Positions 1 to 7,036 of a stretch of DNA of 40,984 bases are shown piece by piece. The first letter of the stretch is position 1. Every line of letters begins with the position of its first letter. The stretch comes from Thermus caldifontis (GTDB lineage: Bacteria > Deinococcota > Deinococci > Deinococcales > Thermaceae): positions 1-40,984 of the forward strand of contig NZ_QGMX01000021.1 in NCBI RefSeq assembly GCF_003336745.1, read 5' to 3'. The notes beneath the pieces are model-generated. The model was not told the DNA's origin, did not search any database, and saw nothing but the letters and a program-made list of their open reading frames with translations. Both the position numbers and the translations under genes were made by a program.

Positions 1-28
1 AAGAGGGTTTCTGCGTCAAGATAGTAGA

Positions 29-62
29 GGGGGTGCTCACGATCGTTGCGCATGGCACCCCC
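29..62. terminator. Hairpin, possible terminator of an upstream gene outside the window
   Basis: GGGGGTGC (29-36) is complementary to GCACCCCC (55-62) with an 18-base loop. It is followed by CTTATCTCT, a weak T-rich tract on the + strand. Nothing recognisable is encoded between base 1 and the trmB promoter, so this is most simply the 3' end of a transcription unit that starts before the window. Confidence 0.35.
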
Positions 63-121
63 CCTTATCTCTCATGTCTGCTAGTGGTGTCAAGTAGCAA
101 ACGAAGGGATTTGAAAACGCC

Positions 122-127
122 TATAAT
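122..127 (+). promoter_or_regulatory. -10 hexamer of a leaderless trmB promoter
   Basis: A perfect TATAAT lies 8 bases before the GTG start at 136, the spacing expected if transcription starts at or next to the start codon. No good -35 hexamer is visible 16-18 bases upstream. Confidence 0.6.
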
Positions 128-135
128 CTTCCTCC

Positions 136-1071
136 GTGTTGGTGCGGCCTGCCCTACTTCCCTCTTGGCCCCCGAAGGTAGGGGATCTATTCGGTCGGGA
201 AGGGCCTCTGGTCCTCGAGGTGGGCTTTGGCGATGGCCGTTTTACCGCGGAGCTGGCCAAGGCCCACCCCCACTGGCTCATCCTGGGGGCCGAGGTTTCG
301 GCGGCCAGCGTCCAAAGGGCCTACCGGCGCCTGAAGCGCGAAGGGATAGGAAACGTGCGCCTTTACCACGGACAAGGCCCCTTCGCCCTACGGAACCTGG
401 TGCCGCCGGGAAGCCTTAGACGGGTGATCGTCAACTTCCCCGACCCTTGGCCCAAAAAGCGCCACCAGAAGAAGCGCCTTTTGCAGGAGGGCTTTTTCCG
501 CAGGCTTTCCACCCGGCTTGGGGAGGGCGGGGACCTCCTTCTCACCACCGACCACGAGGAGTATTTCCGCTTCGCCCTGGAGGAGGCGGAACGAACCGGG
601 CTTTACCGGGTGGAGGTGAAGGACCCTCCCGAGGCCCATCTCCGCACCAAGTACGCCCTCAAGTGGCGGGAGGCAGGCCGCACCTTTTTCCATGCGGTCT
701 TCACCAAGGTGGCCGAGGATCCCACGCCTTGGCCGCCCATAAGGAGGTATCAGGTGGCCCATGCCCTCTTAAGGGGAAATCTTCCGGAAAAGTTCGTCTT
801 GGTTAAGGCCCCCGTGGTGGTTCCGGGCGGGGTGGCCGTCTTTTTGGAGGTGGCCCGGGGGGAGGAGGGCGTTTATGTCCTCACCCATGTGGAGGAGGAG
901 GACCTCACCCAGGACGTGCTCTTGGAGGTGAGAAGAAGCGCCAAAGGGGTCTTTGCGGGGGTGAGCCGCTTCGGTAGCCCCCTCATCACCGAGGGGGTGA
1001 AGGCGGTGGTGCGGGCCTTGGTGCGGGAGCTGGAGGGGGTGGGCCTCGAGGTGGTTCAGGACCACACCTAG
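136..1071 (+). CDS. trmB: tRNA (guanine-N7-)-methyltransferase TrmB, long thermophile form
   Basis: SAM-dependent enzyme that methylates N7 of G46 in the tRNA variable loop. The SAM-binding motif [10 protein letters not shown] sits near residue 30, and [12 protein letters not shown] near residue 100 is the TrmB signature around the catalytic Asp. At 311 residues it is longer than the roughly 240 of the E. coli enzyme; the extra C-terminal part (about residues 200-311) matches the known C-terminal extension of TrmB from thermophiles. The GTG at 136 is chosen because TATAAT ends 8 bases before it and there is no Shine-Dalgarno sequence, so the mRNA is probably leaderless. GTG codons a few positions downstream are alternatives. 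glmU follows 14 bases later behind its own -10-like hexamer. Confidence 0.92.
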   Translation: MLVRPALLPSWPPKVGDLFGREGPLVLEVGFGDGRFTAELAKAHPHWLILGAEVSAASVQRAYRRLKREGIGNVRLYHGQGPFALRNLVPPGSLRRVIVNFPDPWPKKRHQKKRLLQEGFFRRLSTRLGEGGDLLLTTDHEEYFRFALEEAERTGLYRVEVKDPPEAHLRTKYALKWREAGRTFFHAVFTKVAEDPTPWPPIRRYQVAHALLRGNLPEKFVLVKAPVVVPGGVAVFLEVARGEEGVYVLTHVEEEDLTQDVLLEVRRSAKGVFAGVSRFGSPLITEGVKAVVRALVRELEGVGLEVVQDHT

Positions 1072-1073
1072 CC

Positions 1074-1079
1074 TAAAAT
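1074..1079 (+). promoter_or_regulatory. -10 hexamer before glmU
   Basis: TAAAAT lies 6 bases before the glmU ATG, inside the 14-base gap after trmB. This is the leaderless arrangement seen repeatedly in this window. The -35 region is unconvincing. Confidence 0.5.
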
Positions 1080-1085
1080 GACCCT

Positions 1086-2447
1086 ATGCACGCCCATGTG
1101 ATCCTGGCCGCGGGGCAGGGGACCCGCATGAAGTCCCGCCTGCCCAAGGTGCTCCATCCCCTTTTGGGCAAGCCCATGCTGGCCTATGGGGTAGACACGG
1201 CCTTGGCCTTGGCTCCGGAGAAGCTGGTGGTGGTGGTGGGCCATGGGGCCGAACAGGTGGTGGAGGCCTTAAAGGGCTATCCGGTGGAGGTGGCGGTGCA
1301 AGGGGAGCAGCTGGGTACCGCCCACGCCCTCTTGCAGGCGGAAGCCTTCTTGAGGGGATTCCCTGGGCCCATTTTGGTCACCCAGGGGGATACCCCCCTT
1401 CTGCGCCCGGAAACCCTTAGGGCTCTTCTGGAGAGGGTAGAGGAGGGGGCGGGGATGGCCCTCCTCACCGTGGAGCTAGAAGACCCCACCGGCTATGGCC
1501 GCATCCTGCGCCAAGGGGAGGAGGTCTTGGGCAACGTGGAGGAGAAGGACGCTACCCCGGAGGTGAAGGCCATCAGGGAGGTGAACGCCGGAGCCTACGC
1601 CTTTGACGGCCTCCTCTTCCAGGCCCTTAAGGAGGTGGGGAACGAAAACGCCGCCCGGGAGTACTACCTGCCCGATCTTATCGGCATCTACCGGAAAAAG
1701 GGGCGGAGGGTGGTGGCGGTAAAGGGGGTGGCGGAGGAGGCCCTGGGGGTGAACACCAGGGAGGAACTGGCCCGGGTGGAAGGGGTACTCCTGCACGCCT
1801 TGCGCCGGGAGTGGATGCGAAGGGGGGTGCGGATGATCCTGCCCGAGAGCATCTACCTGGAGGCCAGCGTGGAACTGGCCCCCGATGTGACCCTTTGGCC
1901 GGGGGTGGTGCTTAAGGGTAAGACCCGGATCGGCGAGGGGGCGGAGGTGGGGCCCTATGCCATTCTGGAAGACACCCTCTTGGAACCCGGGGCCCGGGTC
2001 CAGGCCCACACCGTGGCCCAGGGGGCGGTGATCGGCAGCGGGGCCGACGCTGGGCCCTTTGCCCGGCTACGCCCGGGGGCGGTCCTTAAGGAAGGGGTCC
2101 ACGTGGGCAACTTCGTGGAGGTGAAGAATAGCCTCCTCCACCCCGGGGTCAAGGCGGGGCACCTGGCCTACCTGGGGGATGCTGAGGTGGGGGAGGGCAC
2201 CAACATCGGGGCCGGGGTCATCACCGCCAACTACGACGGCAAGCGCAAGCACAAGACCTTCATCGGCAAAGGGGCCTTTATCGGATCCAATAGCGTCTTG
2301 GTGGCCCCGGTGCGGGTGGGGGATGGGGCCATGGTGGGGGCGGGAAGCGTGGTCACCCACGATGTGCCCGAGGATGCCTTGGCCATCGCCCGGGAGCGGC
2401 AGCGGAACCTATTGGGCTATGCCCGCAAGAAACGGGAGGAGGGCTGA
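1086..2447 (+). CDS. glmU: Bifunctional N-acetylglucosamine-1-phosphate uridyltransferase / glucosamine-1-phosphate acetyltransferase GlmU
   Basis: Makes UDP-GlcNAc for peptidoglycan and surface polysaccharides by acetylating glucosamine-1-phosphate and then transferring UMP. The N-terminal nucleotidyltransferase domain (about 1-225) starts with the pyrophosphorylase signature LAAGQGTRMKSRLPKVLHPL, followed by GTAHALLQA and GDTPLL. The C-terminal part (about 250-450) is a left-handed beta helix of hexapeptide repeats with the acetyltransferase segments GNFVEVKNS, HLAYLGDAEVG and ITANYDGKRKHKT. Its 453 residues are the normal family length. The ATG at 1086 follows TAAAAT by 6 bases. Confidence 0.96.
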   Translation: MHAHVILAAGQGTRMKSRLPKVLHPLLGKPMLAYGVDTALALAPEKLVVVVGHGAEQVVEALKGYPVEVAVQGEQLGTAHALLQAEAFLRGFPGPILVTQGDTPLLRPETLRALLERVEEGAGMALLTVELEDPTGYGRILRQGEEVLGNVEEKDATPEVKAIREVNAGAYAFDGLLFQALKEVGNENAAREYYLPDLIGIYRKKGRRVVAVKGVAEEALGVNTREELARVEGVLLHALRREWMRRGVRMILPESIYLEASVELAPDVTLWPGVVLKGKTRIGEGAEVGPYAILEDTLLEPGARVQAHTVAQGAVIGSGADAGPFARLRPGAVLKEGVHVGNFVEVKNSLLHPGVKAGHLAYLGDAEVGEGTNIGAGVITANYDGKRKHKTFIGKGAFIGSNSVLVAPVRVGDGAMVGAGSVVTHDVPEDALAIARERQRNLLGYARKKREEG

Positions 2448-2460
2448 TCCCAGCCCGGTG

Positions 2461-2486
2461 CCACCCCTTTCCCAAGGCCGGGGTGG
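2461..2486. terminator. Hairpin between glmU and tatA
   Basis: CCACCCC (2461-2467) pairs with GGGGTGG (2480-2486) around a 12-base loop, just after the glmU stop. No T tract follows, so it is a weak terminator or a pause or RNA-stability hairpin. Confidence 0.35.
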
Positions 2487-2528
2487 GGAAGGATAAGAAA
2501 GGCTTCACCCTCATTTCAGGCCAGGTGG

Positions 2529-2534
2529 TAAACT
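2529..2534 (+). promoter_or_regulatory. -10 hexamer before tatA
   Basis: TAAACT lies 7 bases before the tatA ATG. The intervening GGGGAG could also act as a weak ribosome binding site if transcription starts further upstream. Confidence 0.45.
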
Positions 2535-2541
2535 GGGGAGT

Positions 2542-2862
2542 ATGAACCTGGGCATGCCGGAAATCCTGGTGATCCTGGTGGTGGCCCTCCTCATCTTCGG
2601 GCCCAAGAAGCTTCCCGAGCTGGGCCGCTCTTTGGGCCAGAGCATCCGCGAGTTCAAGCGGGGGGCCCAGGAGATTCGCGAGGAGCTGGAGAAGAGCGTG
2701 GACATACGGGAAGATAAGGGCCCCGAAGGGGCTAGGCTGGCTAGGGAGGATAAGGGCCCCGAAGGGGCTAGGTTGGCTAGGGAGGAGCTTAAACCGGTGT
2801 CCGAGGCCCCTTCCAGCAAGGCCCCCGAGGTTTCCGAACCCCAAGAGGAGCGTAAGGTTTGA
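2542..2862 (+). CDS. tatA: Twin-arginine translocase subunit TatA/TatB with an internal 2 x 12-residue repeat
   Basis: Small single-pass component of the Tat pathway, which exports folded proteins carrying twin-arginine signals. A short N-terminal transmembrane helix (about residues 6-20) is followed by the hinge FGPKKLPELGRSLGQ and an amphipathic helix rich in R, K and E, the standard TatA/B layout. Residues 58-81 are two perfect copies of DKGPEGARLARE, which is not a TatA feature; the same repeat occurs in TrpG of this window and looks like an insertion in the poorly conserved tail. At 106 residues the protein is somewhat longer than typical TatA. Whether it acts as TatA or TatB cannot be told from the sequence. 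tatC overlaps its stop codon. Confidence 0.93.
   Translation: MNLGMPEILVILVVALLIFGPKKLPELGRSLGQSIREFKRGAQEIREELEKSVDIREDKGPEGARLAREDKGPEGARLAREELKPVSEAPSSKAPEVSEPQEERKV
2713..2784 (+). repeat. 36-bp coding tandem repeat, 2 copies, inside tatA
   Basis: Units at 2713-2748 and 2749-2784 differ at one base (C/T). Each begins GATAAGGGCCCCGAAGGGGC and contains two palindromic cores, GCCCC-GAA-GGGGC and CTAG-N5-CTAG. The unit is 12 codons long and starts on a codon boundary (residues 58-69 and 70-81). A near-identical pair lies in trpG at 25715-25786. Confidence 0.95.
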
Positions 2863-3602
2863 AGGAAGCACCCCTGGTTGAACACCTCGAGGAGCTCCGG
2901 ACCCGCATCCTCTGGTCCCTGTTGGCCTGGGTGGTGGGCACGGGGGTGGCCTGGAGCTTCCGGGTCCAGCTCCTGGAGTGGCTGAAGAGGCCTTTGGACC
3001 TGGCGGCCAAGCAGAACAACATTCAGGTGAACCTCATCGTCTTGGATATCACCGAGCCCTTCTTGGTCTCCTTGAAGGTGGCGGCCTTTGGAGGGCTCGT
3101 TCTGGCCCTGCCATTTATCGTCTACCAGGTCTGGGCCTTCATCGCCCCCGGGCTTTACGAGCACGAGAAGCGTTTGGCGGGGCCCTTTTTGCTGGGGGCT
3201 GGGTTTAGCTTTGCCTTAGGAGCCCTTTTCGCCTACTACGGCTTCCTGCCCTTCGCCATCCCCTTCCTCCTGGGTTTTCTGGGGGGTGTCATCACCCCGC
3301 AGATCTCCATCGGCCGCTACATGGGCCAGGTTCTCATGATGATGACCGTCATGGGCCTGGTCTTTGAGATGCCGGTGGTGAGCTACCTGCTGGCCCGGCT
3401 CGGCATCCTTTCCTCGGCCTTTTTGGCCCGCAACTGGCGGATCGCCGTGGTCCTCCTCCTTACCCTGGCGGCGGTCATCACCCCCACGGTGGACGTGGTT
3501 TCCTTGGCCATCGTCACCGGGCCTCTTCTGGTCCTGTATTGGATTTCCGTGGTGGTGGCCCGGGTAGCGGAGCGGGCTAGGCCTAAAGAGGAAGCCGCTT
3601 GA
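2859..3602 (+). CDS. tatC: Sec-independent protein translocase subunit TatC
   Basis: Polytopic membrane receptor for twin-arginine signal peptides, working with TatA in the inner membrane. The N-terminal LVEHLEELRTRIL is the TatC signature. About six hydrophobic helices follow, including the ones around VYQVWAFIAPGLYEHEKR and FEMPVVSYLLARLGI. Its 247 residues are the usual length. The TTG start at 2859 overlaps the tatA TGA (TTGA), with AAGAGGAG upstream in tatA, so translation is coupled. The final TGA sits inside a TTGACA that looks like the -35 element of the next gene. Confidence 0.95.
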   Translation: MKEAPLVEHLEELRTRILWSLLAWVVGTGVAWSFRVQLLEWLKRPLDLAAKQNNIQVNLIVLDITEPFLVSLKVAAFGGLVLALPFIVYQVWAFIAPGLYEHEKRLAGPFLLGAGFSFALGALFAYYGFLPFAIPFLLGFLGGVITPQISIGRYMGQVLMMMTVMGLVFEMPVVSYLLARLGILSSAFLARNWRIAVVLLLTLAAVITPTVDVVSLAIVTGPLLVLYWISVVVARVAERARPKEEAA

Positions 3603-3630
3603 CACCCCAAGGGGCTTTGCCCCATAGAAT
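3599..3630 (+). promoter_or_regulatory. Promoter of the DAHP synthase gene, -35 over the tatC stop codon
   Basis: TTGACA (3599-3604, containing the tatC TGA) and TAGAAT (3625-3630) end 5 bases before the ATG at 3636. The 20-base spacer is long. Between them GGGGC-TTT-GCCCC (3611-3623) can form a hairpin that could end tatC transcripts. Confidence 0.5.
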
Positions 3631-3635
3631 AACCC

Positions 3636-4700
3636 ATGGACGAGCGCATCCTGGCCCTGCGCAAAGAGGTGGACCGGGTGAACCGGGAGATCCTGCGCCT
3701 GCTTTCCGAAAGGGGGAGGTTGGTGCAGGAGATTGGCCGCATCCAGACCGAGGTGGGCCTACCCCACTACGACCCCAAGCGAGAGGAGGAGATGCTGGCC
3801 TACCTCACCGCGGAGAACCCCGGCCCGTTCCCTGCGGAAACCATCCGGAAGCTATTTAAAGAGATCTTCAAGGCCAGCCTGGACCTCGAGGAGCGCCAAG
3901 ATCAGAAAAAGTTCCTCTACTCCCGCAAGCACAAGCCCGAGCCCACCCGGGTGCGGGTGGGGGAGGTGGTCTTTGGGGAAAAGCCTCTCCTCATCGCCGG
4001 CCCCTGCTCCATAGAGTCCGAGGAGCAGATGTGGGAAACGGCCCGCTTCCTTTCGGGTAAAGGGGTCAGGGTGCTAAGGGGTGGGGCCTTTAAGCCCCGG
4101 ACGAGCCCCTATGGCTTCCAGGGCCTGGGGGTGGAGGGGCTTAGGCTGGGGCGCAAGGCGGCGGATGCCTTTGGCATGGTCTTCGTCACCGAGGTCATGG
4201 ACACCCGGGATGTGGAGGTGGTGGCGGAGTATGCGGATATCCTCCAGATAGGGGCTCGGAACATGCAAAACTTCGCCCTCCTTAAAGAGGTGGGCCGCTC
4301 GGGCAAGCCCGTTCTCCTGAAGCGCGGGCTTGCCGCCACCATGGAGGAATGGTTCTATGCCGCCGAGTACATCCTTAGCCAGGGGAACGAGCAGGTGATC
4401 CTGGCGGAAAGGGGGATCCGCACCTTTGAGCGCTGGACGCGAAACACCCTGGACCTTTCCGCCGTGGCCTTGGCCAAGCAGGAAACCCACCTGCCGGTGG
4501 TGGTGGACGTGACCCACGCCGCCGGGCGCACAGATCTTCTAGCTCCCCTGGCCCGGGCGGCCTTGGCGGTGGGGGCGGATGGGGTGCACGTGGAGGTCCA
4601 CCCTAACCCCAAGGTGGCCCTTTCCGACAACCAGCAGCAGATGGACTTCCGCCAGTTTGAGGACTTCCTGCGGGCCATAGAGGACCTCCTGGGAGCGTAG
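3636..4700 (+). CDS. aroG: Bifunctional chorismate mutase / 3-deoxy-7-phosphoheptulonate synthase
   Basis: First step of the shikimate pathway: condenses phosphoenolpyruvate and erythrose-4-phosphate to DAHP. Residues 1-85 are an AroQ-type chorismate mutase domain ([19 protein letters not shown]), which in related fusions serves as a regulatory domain sensing chorismate or prephenate. Residues from about 95 are a type I beta DAHP synthase with [20 protein letters not shown] and GARNMQNF. The 354-residue length and domain order match the Bacillus-type fusion. The ATG follows a TAGAAT hexamer by 5 bases. The next gene starts at the base after the stop codon. It supplies precursor for the tryptophan genes found 20 kb downstream. 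Confidence 0.95.
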   Translation: MDERILALRKEVDRVNREILRLLSERGRLVQEIGRIQTEVGLPHYDPKREEEMLAYLTAENPGPFPAETIRKLFKEIFKASLDLEERQDQKKFLYSRKHKPEPTRVRVGEVVFGEKPLLIAGPCSIESEEQMWETARFLSGKGVRVLRGGAFKPRTSPYGFQGLGVEGLRLGRKAADAFGMVFVTEVMDTRDVEVVAEYADILQIGARNMQNFALLKEVGRSGKPVLLKRGLAATMEEWFYAAEYILSQGNEQVILAERGIRTFERWTRNTLDLSAVALAKQETHLPVVVDVTHAAGRTDLLAPLARAALAVGADGVHVEVHPNPKVALSDNQQQMDFRQFEDFLRAIEDLLGA

Positions 4701-5642
4701 ATGGGCTTTTTGGATAACCTCCTGAACGCCTTCCTCAAGGCCACCGACCCTAGGCCCCGTTACACCGAGGCCCGTTGCCTCCTCTACAAGAACAGCGTGG
4801 GGGGGTGTGACCGCTGTTACCAGGTCTGCCCTAAGGGAGCGGTGCATCTGGAAAGCTTCCGGGTGGAGCTGGATGAGGTACTCTGCACCGGGTGCGGCCT
4901 GTGCACGGGGGTGTGCCCGGGGGTGGCCCTGGAGTACCCTTTGGGGGGTATTCAGGAGGCCCTGATCCGGGGCAAGGGGCAGATCCGTTGCTCCAAGGCG
5001 GAGGGCAAGGGGGAGGAGGTCTTGTGCCTGGGCCGCCTGACCCCAGGGCTTTTGGCGGAGGCGGGAAGCCGCTTTGGCAGGGTTGTTCTGGCCCGGGGGG
5101 AGTGCGCTAGCTGTAGGATCGGGGGGCCTTTCGTGCCCGAGCACCTCCAGCGCATGGTGGAGGAGGCTCAGCGCTACCACCCCGTGGAGGTGGAAATCCT
5201 GGAGGGGGAACTCCCCGGGGAGAAGGTGGGCCGTAGGGAGCTTTTCCAGGCCCTTTTGGGAAGCGCCAAGCGCACCGCCGCCGACCTGGTGCCCGAGCCT
5301 CCCCTGGCCGCGGAACCGGAGGAGAAGGGCCTGCCGGCGGAGCTTCGCCTGCGCCTCCTTGCGGCCAAGCGGGCAGAGGAGGTGCGTTGGCCCAGGATCC
5401 GGGTGGAGGAGGGGTGCACCCTTTGCCCAGTCTGCACCAACGTCTGCCCCACGGAGGCGGTCTATAGGGTGCGGGAGGGGGAGGAGTATGTGCTCAGGCT
5501 CAAGGTGGAGGCGTGCACGGGGTGTGGGGCCTGCGTGGAAAGCTGCCCGCCCCAGGTGATCCGCCTCGAGGAGGCGGGCAAGGAAGAGATTTTCCAGGAA
5601 CTTGAGCTTTACCGGGGGAAGCCCCCCTGGTACGACCTATAG
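4701..5642 (+). CDS. 4Fe-4S dicluster-type iron-sulfur protein of unknown role
   Basis: A 313-residue protein with two ferredoxin-like pairs of cluster motifs. The N-terminal pair has Cys 36, 39, 43 (plus Cys 26) and Cys 62, 65, 68, 72. The C-terminal pair has Cys 239, 242, 245, 249 and Cys 272, 275, 278, 282, each ending CP. Between them lies a separate domain with Cys 97, 109, 135 and 138 (IRCSK, VLCLGRL, GECASC), of a kind found in some anaerobe-type ferredoxin fusions. It has no signal peptide or membrane helix, so it is probably a cytoplasmic electron carrier or part of an oxidoreductase. ATG directly abuts the DAHP synthase stop, so it is co-translated with that gene; the partner is unknown. 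Its stop codon lies within the -10 of the next gene. Confidence 0.85.
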   Translation: MGFLDNLLNAFLKATDPRPRYTEARCLLYKNSVGGCDRCYQVCPKGAVHLESFRVELDEVLCTGCGLCTGVCPGVALEYPLGGIQEALIRGKGQIRCSKAEGKGEEVLCLGRLTPGLLAEAGSRFGRVVLARGECASCRIGGPFVPEHLQRMVEEAQRYHPVEVEILEGELPGEKVGRRELFQALLGSAKRTAADLVPEPPLAAEPEEKGLPAELRLRLLAAKRAEEVRWPRIRVEEGCTLCPVCTNVCPTEAVYRVREGEEYVLRLKVEACTGCGACVESCPPQVIRLEEAGKEEIFQELELYRGKPPWYDL

Positions 5643-5645
5643 AAT
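5640..5645 (+). promoter_or_regulatory. -10 hexamer overlapping the stop codon of the iron-sulfur gene
   Basis: TAGAAT begins with the TAG stop codon of the preceding gene and ends 6 bases before the next ATG at 5652, predicting a leaderless mRNA. Confidence 0.55.
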
Positions 5646-5651
5646 CTTCCC

Positions 5652-6053
5652 ATGCGACTTCATCACGTGGGCATCGCCGTGGAGGACTTGGAGGAGGCCA
5701 AAGCCCGCTACCTGCTTTTGGGCTATGGCGTGGTGGCGGAAGGGGAGGTGGCGGGCCAGGGGGTGCGGGTAGCCATGCTGAAGGGGGAAGGGGAAGCCCT
5801 TTTGGAGCTTTTGGCTCCCCTGGGCCCTGATACCCCGGTGGGGCGCTTTTTGGAGAGGCGGGGTCCTGGGCTCCACCACCTGGCCTTTGCCACCCCCCGA
5901 ATAGAGGAGGAACTTGCCCGGCTTAAGGCGGAAGGGGCCAGGCTGGTAGACGAGGTGCCCCGGCCCGGCTTTGGGGGCCACCGGGTGGCCTTCCTCCACC
6001 CCAGCTTTGGCCTCGGGGTGCTTTGGGAGCTGGTGGAGGAAGAGGGTGCCTAG
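5652..6053 (+). CDS. mce: Methylmalonyl-CoA epimerase (VOC/glyoxalase family)
   Basis: Interconverts (S)- and (R)-methylmalonyl-CoA in propionyl-CoA metabolism, feeding methylmalonyl-CoA mutase. Two beta-alpha-beta-beta-beta modules of the vicinal oxygen chelate fold are visible. Metal-ligand candidates are His in LHHVGIAV (residues 3-10), His in GLHHLAF (about residue 76) and Glu in LWELVE near the C-terminus. The 133-residue length is normal. The ATG is placed by TAGAAT 6 bases upstream, and no Shine-Dalgarno is present. No mutase gene lies nearby. A generic glyoxalase-family function is the alternative. Confidence 0.85.
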   Translation: MRLHHVGIAVEDLEEAKARYLLLGYGVVAEGEVAGQGVRVAMLKGEGEALLELLAPLGPDTPVGRFLERRGPGLHHLAFATPRIEEELARLKAEGARLVDEVPRPGFGGHRVAFLHPSFGLGVLWELVEEEGA

Positions 6054-6396
6054 CCCCTGGCGCCTTCTGGCCGCCCTCTTGGCCCTGGGGGAGATGGGGC
6101 TACTCTGGTGGCTTTCCAGCCAGCCCGCCACGGGGGTGGGCCTGCCCCATCCTTGGGACAAGGGGGCCCACTTCTTGGCCTATGGGCTTTTAGGTTTTCT
6201 CCTGGGGGTAGCCCTTAGGGACTTCCGCCCCGCCTTTTTCCTGGCGGCCCTCTACGGGGTGGTGGACGAGTGGCACCAAAGCTTTGTCCCGGGGCGGGAG
6301 GCCTTCGGCCTAGACCTTTTGGCGGACTTCTTGGGGGCGTACCTGGGGGCTAGATGGGGGGGTAGATGGGAAGCTCCAAAAGCCTTCCCCCCCTAG
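6046..6396 (+). CDS. VanZ-like membrane protein
   Basis: Small membrane protein of 116 residues with about four hydrophobic segments. DKGAHFLAYGLLGFLLG and VVDEWHQSFVPGREAFGLD are the conserved VanZ-family signatures (charged residues between helices 2 and 3). The family is widespread and its general function is unknown; the name comes from a teicoplanin-resistance accessory protein. The GTG at 6046 is chosen because GGAGGAAGAG precedes it and it overlaps the mce stop by 8 bases; the reading frame is open further upstream but only inside mce. Its 3' end overlaps the convergent dehydrogenase gene by 47 bases. Confidence 0.8.
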   Translation: MPSPWRLLAALLALGEMGLLWWLSSQPATGVGLPHPWDKGAHFLAYGLLGFLLGVALRDFRPAFFLAALYGVVDEWHQSFVPGREAFGLDLLADFLGAYLGARWGGRWEAPKAFPP

Positions 6397-7033
6397 CGGT
6401 GGCGGCCAGGAGGAGGGCCTCGGCCAGAAGTTCGGGGGTGATCCAGCGGCTAGGGTCGGCTTCGGGCATGGCCTTGCGGTTGGCCTCGGTGTCCAGGGTG
6501 CCCATGGGGTAGAGGATGAGGAAGCGCACCCCTTCCACCTCCCCTTGCAAGGAGCGGAGGAGGCTTGCCAGGGCGGTTTTGGCCACGGTATAGAGGGCCC
6601 TTCCCGGGCCAGACCCCGTCCAGGCGGTTCCGGCGGCGATGGCGGCGAAAAAGCCTTCCCGGCGGGCTTCCATGTAGGGCAAGGTGGCCCTTAGGAGGTT
6701 AAAGGTGGTGCGCAGGTTTAGGTCCAGAAGCCAGTCGTAAAGCCCGGGGTCCGAGTCCAAAAAGCGCCCGGCGGCGAACCCGCCCACGGTGTGCACCACC
6801 CCGAAAAGGGGGGTCTGGCCCTCCACAAAGCGTGCCAGGGCCTCAGCCTCCTCCAGCCGGGTGAGGTCGGCCACAAAGGTTTGGGCGCCGTACTCCTTTG
6901 CCCGTTCCGCCATCCTTTCCCCCCGGGGGTCGGAGAGGAAAAGCCGGGCCCCGCCCCTGTGCAGGGCGGGGATCACCGCCCGGGCCAAGGCGCCCCCCGC
7001 CCCCGTGACCAAGAAGGCTTTACCTTGGAGCAT
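6350..7033 (-). CDS. Short-chain dehydrogenase/reductase with an altered active site
   Basis: A 227-residue Rossmann-fold protein. The nucleotide-binding loop is VTGAGGALARAV (residues 9-20), with the last Gly of the usual TGxxxGxG replaced by Ala. The catalytic YxxxK is Tyr148-Thr-Val-Ala-Lys152. The Ser normally 13 residues before Tyr is Gly135, next to Thr136, so the triad may use Thr or be impaired. The substrate cannot be inferred. The gene starts 3 bases after the lipoprotein gene and is the last member of the lpt-like operon, but it also has TAGAAT 5 bases before its ATG. It ends inside the convergent VanZ-like gene. Confidence 0.85.
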   Translation of the reverse strand: MLQGKAFLVTGAGGALARAVIPALHRGGARLFLSDPRGERMAERAKEYGAQTFVADLTRLEEAEALARFVEGQTPLFGVVHTVGGFAAGRFLDSDPGLYDWLLDLNLRTTFNLLRATLPYMEARREGFFAAIAAGTAWTGSGPGRALYTVAKTALASLLRSLQGEVEGVRFLILYPMGTLDTEANRKAMPEADPSRWITPELLAEALLLAATARGGRLLELPIYPPI

Positions 7034-7036
7034 GCC

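Noticed and set aside
94..118. GTAGCAA...GATTTGAAAAC resembles a shortened Thermus CRISPR repeat
   Set aside because: Only one copy, no second repeat at spacer distance, and the ends match only loosely. Not reported as a CRISPR remnant.
111..127. TTGAAA (111-116) as the -35 for the trmB promoter
   Set aside because: Only 5 bases separate it from TATAAT, so the two cannot be a -35/-10 pair.
2713..2784. Sequencing or assembly artefact as the cause of the tatA/trpG repeat
   Set aside because: The four units differ from one another by several substitutions and sit in frame in two separate genes, so duplication by assembly error is unlikely, although it cannot be fully excluded here.
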